A stretch of 64,000 nt of DNA from Rhinopomastus cyanomelas (Eukaryota > Chordata > Aves > Bucerotiformes > Rhinopomastidae). Positions within the stretch are counted from its first letter, which is position 1. Each line of letters begins with the position of its first letter. The notes under the pieces are model-generated. The model saw only the letters and a program-made list of their open reading frames with translations. It made no database searches and was not told where the DNA came from. Where the stretch lies: NCBI GenBank assembly GCA_013400115.1, contig VXBP01004383.1, positions 125,293-189,292 of the forward strand, in the 5' to 3' direction. The translations under genes and the position numbers were made by a program. Positions 12,020 through 24,974 of the stretch are shown here, one piece after another.

Positions 12020-13386
12020 GAAGTAAAGCATGTTATGCTGTCACTTTCTCCTGTGCTATTAGCTTCACAGGTGTTAGGGAAATGAAGGAAATGAAAGAAA
12101 GAATATAGCAGAAGATGTGAAACTGTGTTTTACCCCCACACCATCCAATAAAATTGAGTGGACACCCAGAAGACTGTCCTCATCGTGACAGAACAAATGC
12201 TTGCTTGGTTGGGTCCTGCCTGTAGGCAACCAGAGAAGGTAATTTATATGGGAATGTTCTTGTGTGCTGACAGTGGGGTGGCCGGTGAAACTATGTTTGT
12301 ACGTACAAGCTATCCAAAGGCCCATGTGTGAATGCCAGCGCTTTCCATTCCGTGGATGCGTCCTGTCACTAGGACACATCCTTGTAGCTTTGCATCCATT
12401 TGAAGCCCAGAATGGGGAAAGCGGGGACTGCGGAGCAGCTTGCTCTATTCTAACAGAAGTCAGATCAATTTTTCATCTGAAGCCTCTTGGTTTTGATTCT
12501 GACACAAGATATTTCATCAGTTTATGAATTGTTTTTACAAAAGCAGGACTGTGTTTTGTCTATCTGTTTTCTCTGCAGGACAGAGTCGTGTCATTTTTCT
12601 TTAAAGAATTCCAGCGAAAGGCATCCTTTGTGTTTTCAATTTGGATCACATCAGCGAGGTGAAAAATACAGTGTAAGTGTTATGTCTGTTTTATCTGAGG
12701 GCACAACTGTGCATTTGGATGTTATGCTTCTGCCTTTTCTTTAATGACAAAGGAAAAGCCTTTCTTCTCTGATGCTTTCTATTTAACCTCTGAAACAACT
12801 GCAAAGTATTAGAATGACTCCAGTATCCTCTCCAGCATGAATGTTTCTGGAGCTCAAGAGAAATGCCCATGGTTTCATTAGGCTGGTTATCTGACAGACT
12901 GCTCATAGAAAACAGCTGATTCTTATTTTTATTTTAACTGAACAGCTTTGGCTTCCTGTGATCAATCTTCTTGGCTACAGCAGTAAATATGCTAAACTGC
13001 AGGTGTCAGCAAGCCCTGAGACAGTCTGAGGCATGAATGTTAACCCATGGCTGTGTTTTGTGTGTCATCAAATAGCCTACCTTGTGCACAACTGTTTGGC
13101 CTGTTCCTTAAATTGGGTTTTAAACTTAATGCGTGCTTATTTACTTAAGGAATTAGATCCAGTGTGGGAGAGATGCAAAACAGCCAGTGGTTTAGGAGTT
13201 TAGTAAATAGCCTCAGCTTTGTTCAGTTTTGCTCTAGGTCGGGCTGCTGCGTGGAGTAATTCCATATGGCAACCTGATTCGAGCTTACTCAAAGTAAAAT
13301 CTAAAATGGATTTTGGCAAAATCCATCCAGCCATCAGGAACCCATTCTCAGTTTCTGCTGAGGATTTCCTGGTAGCTTTCTTCATT

Positions 13387-13428
13387 TAAAAAAAGAAACA
13401 ACAAAAAAAAAAAAAACAACAGAAAAAG
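13387..13428 (+). repeat. A-rich low-complexity run
   Basis: Long A runs with scattered C and G (AAAAAAAGAAACAAC, then fourteen A). I saw no element immediately 5' that would make it a retroposon poly(A) tail. Confidence 0.8.
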
Positions 13429-13839
13429 ATAAAAACCTTGAAACCTTTTAACTGTCTGAAATACCCTTGCTTGCTCCCCTCCACTGAATCTTAACCATCA
13501 AAAAGCCCTTTAGACTGCTCTAACTTATGTCAAGAGCTATAGAAGTTAGGAGGTGCAAATGTGGTTGAGGAGACTTTGCCTCCCCCCAGCTTACTTTGTT
13601 CATGCCTGTGGCAACATGGTGCAGAGGAGCTGTGATGTGGGGCACGGGTACCCCTCATCGTTCTGCTTCTGCTCCTGTACCCTGGTGAGGAGCAGCAGCT
13701 GCCTGGTCCGTCGCCAGGTTCTGCATGGGCTATCAAAGCCTCTGCTTCTTGTTTAAGGAGCAGAAGGAAGCATGGAGATGTAAGCAGTGAGAGAACCTCC
13801 TTCAAGGTGCTTCCTGTACTCAAAAGCTGGGGTAAAATC

Positions 13840-14115
13840 CCGGCATTAATGAAGTCGTTGACAGAAATGCTCGTGTCCTACTGACGCGTGGCCAAAATTG
13901 TGAAAACACTTTGAAAACAACACTTGAGGTGGCTCAGTGAGAGAACACCTCAACGGAACGAGTCAGGGTGTAAGTAAACACAGAGGTTTACTGGCGCTTG
14001 GAACAAACATAATTCAAACAATAAGCAGGCAGGGAAGTGGGCGCACTTACCGTCCTCTTTTGTCGTCGAGCTGAATGAGCGCAAACGTGAATAAACCCCC
14101 CACGACAAAACTTGG
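13840..14115 (-). mobile_element. Short CpG-rich block, possible degenerate solo LTR (antisense)
   Basis: Roughly fourteen CpG dinucleotides in 275 bases stand out against CpG-poor surroundings. Read on the - strand there is AGTAAA (13992-13987), then a T-rich stretch and CACCCTGACTCG, which recalls the R/U5 part of an avian endogenous-retrovirus LTR. A perfect 9-base inverted repeat (TTTTGTCGT 14058-14066, ACGACAAAA 14102-14110) lies at one end. I could not establish TG...CA ends or a target-site duplication, and no retroviral coding sequence adjoins it. A small unmethylated regulatory island is the alternative. Confidence 0.3.
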
Positions 14116-15590
14116 GCTAGAGATTAGAAATTCTGGCAGATCTGTTTCAAAAGTGGGGCTCTTAGGAAAAGCTGCTGATTGAAATCAATACAGCAAGACC
14201 TGAAATCTGAAAAGACCACTTCTACGACCTGAGAGGGTCACTGAGCAGAAGTGTCAGTTGATAGTATTGAGGCTGCAATTGCCTTCACCATGGTGCTTCA
14301 GTGTTTGCTTTAGTGACTTCCTGCAAGCTGGTGGCTGGGCATACATTTAACATCCCACCTGAGAGCAACCTGATGGGGGAAGGGAAGTTTCTAAAGACTT
14401 CTGTGGCTTAAACAAGTCCCTCACCTCCCACGTCAGCACATCAGAGGTTCTGTATGTAAATCAATAATGTTTGATTAATGTACTACATCACATGAAGATG
14501 TTATACTTTAAGAAAAAATTATAAAAGGGATTGAAGTTCTATGTTCTCTGCCTTCACTCTGCAAAACCACCAATTTTTATTTTAAAGAAGTTGTCATTTG
14601 TCACACAAAACATATTTAAACAGACCTTGGTTAACATTTTCATTTTTCACAAAGTTCTGATGGATCGTACTTTGCTAGTTGTTTGTCTGTCTTAATTATG
14701 CGGTACTTGGCTACCTAACGGCTCCACAGGGACGGGCGAAATACCGTCACTTGGTAGAATTAGACGTGACTCTAAGCACTTCCTGGTTGTTTATTGCAAG
14801 GAGACGGAAGAGTGATTAGAAAATAATCAGAGAAACGGCATTTCCATTTTGTACACAGCACTGTTTCTCATGTGCTGGAATTGCATCAAACTTTTAATTT
14901 ATGCCAAAAAGAATGTTCTGTGTTTTGGCTACAAGACAATTTCACGATGGTTCTTTTAAAGTGCTGCTTTTGACCCTCACTTCAAAACATGCTACTTTAT
15001 GAATGTGTGAAGAATTCATTCAAACTCAATCACACTGCGTTTGTAGTATGAGGTGCATCCAGGTAGAGTTTGCCTAGCCCAGTTTTCCATTTTGATGACT
15101 ATCTCTTTTTAGTACTTTCATTCTTAGCAGGTTGCTCCAGCTTACTGAGGTAAGTGAAGATGTACTGACTTGTTCCAGCTTAAGATCTCCAAATCTCTCT
15201 TTTGGGTTGTCATGGTTTCCTTATGAGAATGAAGCTCACCCAACAACATTGTCTCTTTGTCCATGTGTCAGTCACTTCAGCCCTGATATCTTTGCAACAT
15301 CTCAGCCTAATTGAACTAAGCTCTCAAAAGAGATGCCAGTCTAAGTTCTCACAATTTTGGTAAAATAAATAGGATGCTACAGAGTGGCAAGAGACCCTGC
15401 ATGCTGCAGCTCAACCAAAGTGAAACATGAAACACATCAGAACATGGGAACAGACCTTCGAGACGGAGGTTTGGTGGGTTATCTCTCCACAGACCTGCAC
15501 ATTTTGTTGTACTTAAAGTTACTCTTCCATGATCTAGTTGGAAGAGCACTTTGTGTGCCCAAGCTTTGAAAAGGCTTCATCATAGATTCA

Positions 15591-15675
15591 ATCACAGAAT
15601 CATAGAATCATTAGGAGTTGGAAGGGACCTCGAAAGATCATCCAGTCCAATTCCCCTGCCACAGCAGGATGTCCT
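15591..15675 (-). mobile_element. CR1 retrotransposon, short 3' end, antisense
   Basis: AATCACAGAATCATAGAATC is followed by GGAGTTGGAAGGGACCTCG and CCCCTGCCACAGCAGGAT. It is only about 85 bases long before the match stops, so it was severely 5'-truncated. Confidence 0.95.
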
Positions 15676-16551
15676 CCTGTATCAGGGAAGTGTTGGTTGA
15701 CATGGTGCAAAACTGATGCTCCTGTGAAAATTATTTCAAAGGAGCTGCGTAGTCCACATAAAGGTGTCACTGAGATAAAACATGTCCCAACACAAACGGA
15801 TCTAACTGCTAAAGTGAATTAATTAGGAAAAAAAGAAAAGAAGTGGATTTAGGGCTGCTTACTAGAGTGTAAATTAGATAAGAGAAAACACTGTGTGGCT
15901 TTTCAAGCAGTGTCTATTTTGCTGTAATAGTTCTGCTGATTCTTTTACTATACCTTGGGTATTACATATTAGGGATTATTACTTATTAGGGAGTGTTGCT
16001 TGTTAGGGAGGTATCGACAGCTGTGCCGATAGGTATAGAAACAGCCTGTTTTAAAATCCAAACATAATTGAGAAGGGCATATTAACTCCGATATCAGACC
16101 CTGCTACAGCGAGCACATAAATCCCCTGAGATGCAAACCAAGAAAAAAGCACGCAAATCCACAACGACACTGCAATATGGATCACACTTATCTTTTTATT
16201 TGCTACAGACAATGTAAATTATGTGCAACAGGATGGAGACACAAATGATCTAGCATATGCATAAGACTATAAATTACATGGTGCTCAGTATGCTAGGGAA
16301 TACGTTGCGAGGGTCTAATTCAAGTCAAACTGTGCAAAAAGCAGTGTCTGAAAAATCAGTCCCAGAGCAGTGGTGAGCAGGCCCTTACAAGAACGGAGAT
16401 GCAGCTGCATTTTGGTCTATGCACCTTGCATATGTGGGTTTACAAACACATCCACACAATTCACTTTTACTGTCAGTCAGAGGCAGTAATGTTAAAAAAA
16501 TAGCAAGCACCTGCAGTGATCTAAGGTTTTACAACATAAAACTAGTGCATC
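15676..16551. other. Intergenic DNA with a small tandem repeat
   Basis: At about 15966-16010 a unit ending in TTAGGGA recurs three times at about 17-18 base spacing. The following 16020-16350 stretch is AT-rich with scattered CpG and octamer-like ATATGCATAA, an appearance compatible with a conserved non-coding element. No gene was recognised. Confidence 0.45.
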
Positions 16552-16634
16552 TAGGGGGTCCTGCTGTGGCAGGGGGATTGGACTAGATGATCTTTCGAGG
16601 CTCCTTCCAATCCCTAATGTCTGTGATTCTGTGA
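16552..16634 (+). mobile_element. CR1 retrotransposon, short 3' end
   Basis: Contains GGTCCTGCTGTGGCAGGGGG, ATTGGACTAGATGATC and a tail TGTCTGTGATTCTGTGA. About 83 bases remain. It is close to the consensus of its subfamily and therefore relatively young. Confidence 0.95.
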
Positions 16635-19600
16635 CCTTCAGTGTCTCTCCCACTGTACCACATTCACATGCAGTCTTTTCCCCTTCATAAGGGCTTCCTC
16701 TTCTGGTGAACAGAGAATGCTTTGCCAGGAGACCTGCCTTCAGGTCTGATCACTCACAAAAGAGAAGAGGAATAATTGTTTATTTTTCAACCACAGTCTA
16801 TCCTGCAAGTTTTGTTAAAGCACATAATGTATATCTTCATTAAGAATAGGTTATTCTCAAATATTCCGCACAGACAAAGGCTTTCAGGTTATTTATATTT
16901 TTACATCCCTTTCCATGCGATAAAGGAAGACACTCTGTCAACTTGTATTTTTTTTTTAACAATAGCCTCCTGGCTAGCAGACAATAAAACGAGCCATTCA
17001 AACAGGCTTCCAAATGCTCTTGAGCTTGACAGGGTGCTAAGTGTGTGGTTAAAGCCCAGTTTTGCAGCCTTTGTGCCTGATTCCTTTATTGGCGGCACCA
17101 GTACAAAGGTGGGGAGTTGTCTCCACCACAGCCAGAAGCTGCCTTGCCTCTGCGATTTTACAGCAGACTAATTGCAGCAAGTCGACTGCTCCTGACTCAA
17201 GATGGTGTAAAAGAGAAAGAGAGAACAAAACGAGCCTTTCTGACAACAATATCCACTGTGCTCGCCGATTCGTAGACGTTGCACTGTCGTCATAAATCAA
17301 ACAACGGGCAATTTTAACGGATGAAGTTGTCCTTACTAATTTTTGGTTTCTCACAAACAGAGCAAGTTATTGTTTTTTCTTAGAAATGTGAAAACTGTTC
17401 TATCTTCTATTCTGCCAATGGAAACCTGACTTCTTCCTGGCCTTGCCAGGGTGTGTGGGGTTTGCTGGCTCAAAGGGAGAATGATATTTGCTTTAAAAAA
17501 AGGAAAGAATATTTTTTAAAATGTTCCAGAAAGATCAGGTCACATCTTCCCCAGTTGTTTGACATCCTGTGTGACGGTACCATCAATACCTTGTGCAGGT
17601 GTTGGACAAAATGTGCCAGTAACTGCAGAAAAATAAGATCAGCGGCTGTCTCAGACACAGAGCTATTGCTCACGAGCAGATTGATATGTTCGCGCACAAT
17701 TGCTCTGAGAGGCTCTAGACGTGCTGGGGTCAAATTGGCAAAATAGGTAGCAACTGTATTCCTGCAGCAGCCTCCAGAGGAGAGGGCAGATGTCTGTTCT
17801 GTCTTGCAAACATTCTTTTACAATGTGCTACTTCGTCTCTTTTATTGCACAAGAGGAAAGTGAGAGACAGAGAATCAAGGCTAACACTAATGATAGACCA
17901 TATGGAATCCATAAACAATGTTGTTCCTGAATAAGAGAGCCTTTAAAGGGGGTGGGGGTCTTACTGTACTTGGGCCAGACATTACCTAACTCTCCAGGTA
18001 AAAGAAAGAGAATAGGTGAGAATAGGGAGCAGACACTGGGAGCGTGTGATTCAGAGCAAGGCTTTCTGGAAGATATAAAGCGCAGCTTGGATCCCTTTAA
18101 AGGTCTGAGTTCTTTTGTATTAAAATAGCCTGCTCCTGCTCTGTGGGAGCTGAACCTTCCTCATGAAGACTACTGAAGAATATACTATTTTGAAACTGGA
18201 TTAACAATTTGACCTGTTGTTCATGAACCACTTAGGAAATCCTGCACTTTTATGTGAAGACATGGGGTCCCTAGAGGGGGAAATGATTGAGAGAACATCC
18301 TCCAGTGCAGAATGCCCTTCCTTTGACAAAAGGAAGCCAGTAATAACAATAAAGCTTCAGGGCTGCCCTAAAAAAGTGGGTGGGAGAACCACTACGCTGC
18401 CCTTTTCACAAGCTCCTAAAGCTCAGTTTGGATTGCACTGTACTCAGCAAGTCACCCTGTTGAACACAGTCATTGCTCTTGGTGCTAGCCTCTGAGCCAG
18501 CCTAGCCCATGGGCCAGTAATTGGGACAGCTGTCTGCAGTGAGGAATCTAGAGGAGGGTTTTGTTTCTCTTCATACCGCATCTAACTGAGCAATGTTTTA
18601 ACTGCACGAGCATAGGGAAGAATGATAGTCTCTGTCTCCTCCAGCATATGTGAAGGTTTCAGGTTTTGGTCTTGTTGTATCTGACCTCATTTAGGACAAG
18701 AATGCTTTTATCTAAATCAAAGCAAATTTCCAGTATTAGCCTGAACTTGTGAAGACCCCCAATGAACAGAAATATCACAGGAATTAGGCAATACGTTCAG
18801 AATGCATTTAGAAGTTTTAAGCATGTGCTTAAGTGCTTTTCTGGCTCTGCTTTAATGGAAGATGGAAGCGTAATGTGACCGAGAAACGCTGTTTCGTTAA
18901 GATTGGAATGAATCCCTGTGATAAACCAAACTCAAAATGAACTACTCTTTTGAAAGCTAGAAGCAGCCTCTCTCTGTGTTTATTCTCTCAGTTTTGCTGC
19001 TGCCTGATGCGTGCCCTCAGAGAGAACGCTGTCTGTGGGCTGCATTTCTAGTGTGAGCTAAAACATACTCATGCTTGGGCAGTGACATGTCACTTGCTAG
19101 AAGGGCACTACGAGCAACAGCCGAAGGGTGAAATCTAACCATGACAGTTCTGTTTGCTTACCCGAAGTTTGTCTTGCTTCTTTGAGAACGCTGTAGGACA
19201 CATAAATGGGTAACAGAAAATGGTTGATATAAAGGAGAAAAAGTCCTTTCTGTTTTGGATGTAGTCATCATTTACCTAGCAATCGCAATAAAATAGAAAC
19301 AGGTTGAGAGAGGGATCTTTGGCTGATGCAAAACATCATAGTTCTGCTGACTTCTCCATGTTTGTCTGGGGGAGAGAGAGCACATGCGCCCAACTTGGTA
19401 TCTACCATAAAGCTTTTCTGCCTGGGGACGTGTGTCTTTTTGCAGCTGTGACCAAGTCACCAAGCAGAGGCAGCCACTCAGCCACCTCAGCCAAGTCCAA
19501 AATGAGATGTCAGAGCAGGGCACCCTTTCTGGTTCCTCAGAGAAAGACAGGAAAAATCTGAAGGGAATGACAGTCAAATGCCTCTGGAAAGAGTAAAGGA

Positions 19601-21547
19601 TTTTAGGAGGAACGATACTCTTGTTTTCTGCAGGACCTTTTGGCTGGGTGACAGAAGAGGAGTCTGGGTTTTGTCTCTCTGCACAGGGGGAAGAGACAAC
19701 TTGAGAGTAGGTAATTGTGCTGAGACTCGGCCAGCCCCTGTCCTGGGAGTAGCTCAGTGCTTGTCACACATCTTTGCTTTGGAGGCTGATGTTTTCTCAC
19801 AGTACTTGTGAGAACGGTGCTGTCAGTAGCATGGCAGAATAAGCATTGTGTGGTGAGGGCTGCTGTGCTGGAACTGAACTCAGAGGGTTACCTTGGGTGT
19901 TGACAGGTGTCTTAGACTGTTTTCCTATTCTTTGTTTGCCAGAACTGTAGATTTTGACTATGAGCCAAAAGCTAAATGGGTCCAAATGGACAAGGGATAG
20001 GTCAGGCTGTTGCTCTGTATGCAGGCTGGCTGGCAGGAACAGGGGGAGGTTTATTGACGTGCTCTTGTTCTCACTTGCAGTGGTTGTCCATTGCCGTTGT
20101 AAAACGTGACAACGCAGCCCATCCTTTGTCTCTGGTAATTAAAAATACCCCTCATAATATCAGTCTGACACACTTCCTACTACCTAAGAGGTAGGCAGAA
20201 GCAGCTCTTTAATGAAAACATTGCAGAGTTAAGGGTCCCATAGCACAATAATGGAAAATGGCAAATACATTTCCACGTGCAACAAGTCCTTTTTAACTTG
20301 CATACCCTGGACAGACATGAAAATCCAGTGAACACTCCGTTATTGTGGGGAAGCACATGAAAGAAAAATGAGCCATGAAAGATGATATATGCCAACATTT
20401 TTCCTGTTGTGACTTTTAATACCTTTTTTTCATAGCTCAGCAGGAGACCTGAGCTACAGTGAGCAATTGCCAAACAGCGCGGTATATTAATGAGTGGGGT
20501 TTCTCTATGTTATCTCCAGTTTGGTGTAACTCTGTAGGGCAACAACCCACTAGGAGATCACAACTCATTTTGGCAGGCCATTTTGCGTGCATTATTGACC
20601 TTTCCTTGCTGTCCATAAATCCTTGACAATGCTGACACCGAAACGCACCAACTGACCTTTCAAAAAATGTTGGAAATAATCCATTCCAGCTGCAGGCTAA
20701 GGACACTGACCATACTCAGATATAAATCTCTCCATCAGCACCATGGACTGCTGGCAACAGCAGAATTCAAACTCCCCGAACTGATTGCCTGCTCCAATAG
20801 ACCTAATGTCCCTCATGAAAAAGAAAATTCTCACTGGCTGAAAGAGGAGGAGGAGGAAACAGCATTTGTAAAACTGACTATGTAAAGAAAATTTAGGACA
20901 GCACTGGTTTGACTTTTCCCCAAGGCTGGCTAGCAACTAGAGCATCCTCCCTTGACAGCTTTTACTGCAAAATGTCCTTAGCACCTGTAAGTCCTGTGGA
21001 CCTCAGGCTGAAGCCCAGAACAAAGCCTACACTTCCTGTTTTCTAAACTGGCATATTTTCTTCATTTTTATAGGGCAATACATCCTCTCCAAACTCTTTA
21101 ACCCTTGTATTCTCTCCATTTAAGAGTGCAATATTTTCTTTTTCCTTTCTTCTAAAGGAAAAAACCCAACTTGAGAATTGATTCTTTGGCTATGATAAGC
21201 TATTGCAGCTGTGAAGGGGTCCTCACCAGACTGGATCCTTGAACCAGCTGCCTGGGTTAGCTAGATTACTGAGGAGAACTCTATTCGTGTTCCTAAATTA
21301 ATGAGCTGTGTCTCGTAGCCAGAACTGCCCCCACGGCTTTCCCATCCAACCATGATGTGAGTTTCCAAACGGCTGTGTGAACTTCTGCATTTCTCTAGCA
21401 GGGAGGTGCATTACGTTCTCTTTCAGGGAGACTTGAGTGCCTTTGTGGAAGATACAGCCTGAGCAACTGAGAGACAACTGGAGGTGAGGTCACGGCACAG
21501 AGATTCATGTTCAGACCAACCATTTGGAAGGGCTGAAAGAGAAGATG
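16635..21547. other. Intergenic DNA, CR1-free, with one candidate regulatory block
   Basis: About 4.9 kb without a recognisable transposon. Several open frames of 60-131 codons occur on both strands and overlap each other, with no recognised homology. The 17255-17345 stretch has a cluster of CpG next to AT-rich homeodomain-like motifs (CATAAATCA) and is treated as a candidate conserved element. Nothing else is assigned. Confidence 0.5.
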
Positions 21548-21770
21548 TCATAGAATCATAGAATCATAGAATCATTATGGATCGGAAGGGACCTCGAAAG
21601 ATCATCTAGTCCAATCCGCCTGCAACAGCAGGATCACCTAAACCAAGTCACACAGGAACCTGTCCAGTCGGGTCTTGAACATCTCCAGAGAAGAAGACTC
21701 CACAACCCCCCTGGGCAGCCTGTTCCAGTGCTCCGTCACTCTCACCGTGAAGAAGTTCCTTCTCATACGA
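21548..21770 (-). mobile_element. CR1 retrotransposon, 5'-truncated 3' end, antisense
   Basis: The tail carries three consecutive ATAGAATCAT-type repeats, then GGATCGGAAGGGACCTCG, CACCTAAACCAAGTCACAC, CTCCACAACCCCCCTGGGC and GTGAAGAAGTTCCTTCTCAT. It is well preserved; the 5' truncation is at 21770 on this strand. Confidence 0.96.
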
Positions 21771-24700
21771 TTAGCAATTACGTTCAGAGTACAACGATTA
21801 AACTTGAGGCTGCAGAGAAGAAGATCAAATATCTCTCACAAACTAAAGTGTTCTAATTCTCAGAGTAATGACAAGAGGCTGTGGGAGGTTCTGCGTGTTG
21901 CAAAGTGTATAAGGGTAAGTTTCCATTTAGTTCAATGCAAAAGCAAGAAGTCCTTATCCAGCTGTTTCAGGATAGTAGCTGAAATGAAATTTGTGTCATG
22001 TACCTATTGATGCTAGAAATCCCACTGAATATTTATTACAGACACCACTAATGACAATTCTTCACGTTTCCAGAGAGATGCTATTACATCTGTTTACATT
22101 TATTACCCGAAAATGTATTTAAGTAGATAGCCAGGAAAAAATGGGTAAATAAAGAAATGGAAGTTTGTTCTGTTCCTCATTAAACATCTTGTGCTGTAAT
22201 CCTCAAAGTGGTCTTTTTTCAGCCCCCTTTCCGGGATCTGTTTTCTTTTGGTACTCATGAGCTTGATAATGCAGATCTGACTTTGCCAATATTCTTCTTT
22301 CTGTTTGCTATGTGTTTAGTTCCGGGAAATGAGAAGTAGTAGCATGTTCTGCGTACAGGAGTGCTTCACATTTCCTTTCAAGCTGGCTAGTATATATCTT
22401 TTGCAATTATGGTTTCTACATTTGTTTCGAATTTCCCTGCCTCCTTGAAGTAAAGGATAATAGTTTTGGGAACCGGTGCACGGGTATTAAACTCATCTCC
22501 GTAAAAGGGAATTCCAAAACTTGGATGTGATACCAACACTTTTATTTTTCCCCTCTTGCAAGGCCAAGGACCATGTAATGATCTAGTCCAGCCTTCTGTA
22601 TAAGGCCATAAAAATCTCCACAGTTCCAGAACCGCTTCTTGCTGTGTACGAAGTACAGGACAAAGAGTCAGCAACAGAGAATCTGATTAAGTTCTGAAAA
22701 ATTATGGTGAGAAAATTTCTAAAAAGTCCAAACCCTGGGCCTTTTGGTGGGTCTGCAGTTGACAGACCAAGTCATAGGATCGTAGTATCATAGAATCATC
22801 ATGGCTGGATTTATGTTGCATTTATGAAGAAGGATCTAGACTGGAGCCCTGCTTTTATAGTCCAAGCTTCCCTTGGAAAACCATTTACCAAACACCCATT
22901 TTTCCATTTTCTCTTTCTCCCACCCCAAATTTCAGTAATTAAATTAAGAAGAAGAGCATTCCTTATGTGCTTACCATCTTTAAACAGATGCCTCTCTGTT
23001 GGACAGCCATGAAGACAATGGAAGCAGAGCTGTGGTATGCCTGGAAAGTTACTTAATTGAGAGTATTTCCTCTGGATCAGCTCCTTCATCTTGTTCACTT
23101 TGCAGATGCCAGAGGGGAGCAAGCATGGTGGTGCAAGGAGCAAGCACCTTGGACAGAGATTGCACCTTCAGCAGCGCTATTAGAGGAGCAAGGATGGTGA
23201 AGAAGTGTGTGCTTCTGTATGAATCACTTTGTGAATCATAGCTTCAAGGGGAAACGTTTACATACACCCACAGACTGATGGTCCTTGTGTTAACACTGTG
23301 CTAACTGCAGGTGCTTCTAGATTTTGTATTTGCCACAGAAAGCATTATTTGTGGAGACAATGAGTTTGGGACGAGCTGCCTCATCTGTCAGAGCCTTCAA
23401 TGTCATGAATTTGCCGACCAGAAAATTCTTTTGAAGGAATCATAAAGATCATTTGAGGAAGTCAAACAGTTTTCAGCTATTGAGAACTGATCAAAGTTAA
23501 GTTTGTTCTGTGGTAAACCTCCTGAAAGTATGTTAGTACAACAGAATAGTTTCTTATCACATCACAGTGCTTTACTGGAAAAATGCAAAAAGCTAGTTTA
23601 GTACAAGTTGACTAGATGTGACAGTGTTACATTTCCTAAAATACTACTTAGAGACTTTTGTTGTATCTAGATTATTCAAGTTTTCCCAAACATTTAACTT
23701 TGCAGACTTATCTAAAACCCTTGACATCAAGGTGGGTTGTTGCTATGATTTTACACGTTTCACTGAAAGGTACTTCTAGTACAGATTGCCCTTTCTTTCA
23801 CCGATTATGTCTGTTAACTAAACGCTAAGTTTTGTAGTAGAGTGAAGAGTGACTTTTAGGCTGGACATGCACAGGGAACACATTAAGTATAAAACATTTT
23901 TCCACAGTCACTTTCTGGACACTCCAGGTCTTTTCAGGATAAAGTTCTGGGAGCTAGTTGCAGACAATATTATTGAAATATTATTCTAAAATAGTAATAT
24001 CTGTGAATTGGTTTTTATTTTCACTGAAGAGTAGAGGGCTCCATCTACTACAGTATAATGGAGTGGCTTGATCCTGTAAGAATTTGTAACTTACTAGTTG
24101 CTTAAATGATATAACACAGATACCACCTTACCTAACGGTCTCCATCCTCAGTATCATCAGAGATATGGAAAGAGGAAAGTCAGCATTTAATCCACAAAGA
24201 ATCCTCATCTCGAGCAGTCCAAGAAAATATAAACTTTGACAGTACAAGTTACAAATTTTAAGTGCAATGTAAATCAAATAATGTCTCATGTGGGAACAGT
24301 AATAACTTCTAGGGGATACGTCAATGACTGCTCTCAAATGACTTTTGGCAAACAATTCATGTGAGCCCGCAGGTTTGTTTATTTGTTTCTTCACATTCTT
24401 AGATGGAGACACCAGTCCCCAAACTCTGTTGACTTCCTGTGGTTGCTCACCTAAAGTCAGAAACTCCAGGGACCCCTGCCAACATCGTGTGTTTTGAAGG
24501 ACTTAGTATGGAGCGCGCAGTTTCAGTGTGTATGAGTTACGAGCTCTCAGTGTCGGATACTAACAGTTCTATTTTTTTCAGTGGGGCAGATTGAGCAAAA
24601 TACTAGGGCAATATTATTTTCCTGCCAAACAGGACTGTTTGAAGGTACTGTCCTTTGGCACAAAACAAGTAAAAGGTAACTTTGGGTACTTCAAATAAGA

Positions 24701-24974
24701 AAGCAAACAACTAGGTTTAGATTTGCTTCTGGAATTTTTTTTCAGCTCTTAACCTTTTTAACTGTTCTAGGACCAAATGTGGGGTGTTGAAAATAGAGTA
24801 AAAGGATTGCTTCCAGGAATAAGCAGGAAGGCTACACCTAGAATACTAAAGGTCTCAGATTTATAAGTTGAGACTCTAGACAACTGCTGACTGGCCTTTG
24901 AGTCAAGAACAGATTTCAGGGAGCAAGAATAACAAGAGGTGGCCACTGAATTAATTTTGAACATTCACAGAACC
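21771..24974. other. Intergenic DNA with small old CR1-like scraps
   Basis: Two weak scraps were seen. Bases 22568-22620 (GATCTAGTCCAGCCTTCTGT, then AAGGCCATA) resemble the 3' end of ancient amniote CR1. Bases 22774-22805 carry GTAGTATCATAGAATCATC, like a CR1 tail alone. No gene was recognised in the remainder. Confidence 0.5.
22568..22620 (-). mobile_element. Possible ancient CR1-type 3' fragment
   Basis: GATCTAGTCCAGCCTTCTGT and AAGGCCATA match the pattern of old CR1 tails shared by turtles, crocodilians and birds, where a 'cctcctgtataacacaggccat' motif is usual. It is short and eroded, so chance cannot be excluded. Confidence 0.4.

Larger units (their letters stand above)
12020..15590. 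other. Intergenic DNA
   Basis: Holds an A-rich low-complexity run (13387-13428) and a short CpG-rich block (13840-14115), both listed separately. Short frames on both strands have no recognised similarity. No CR1 copy was seen in these 3.6 kb. Confidence 0.6.
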
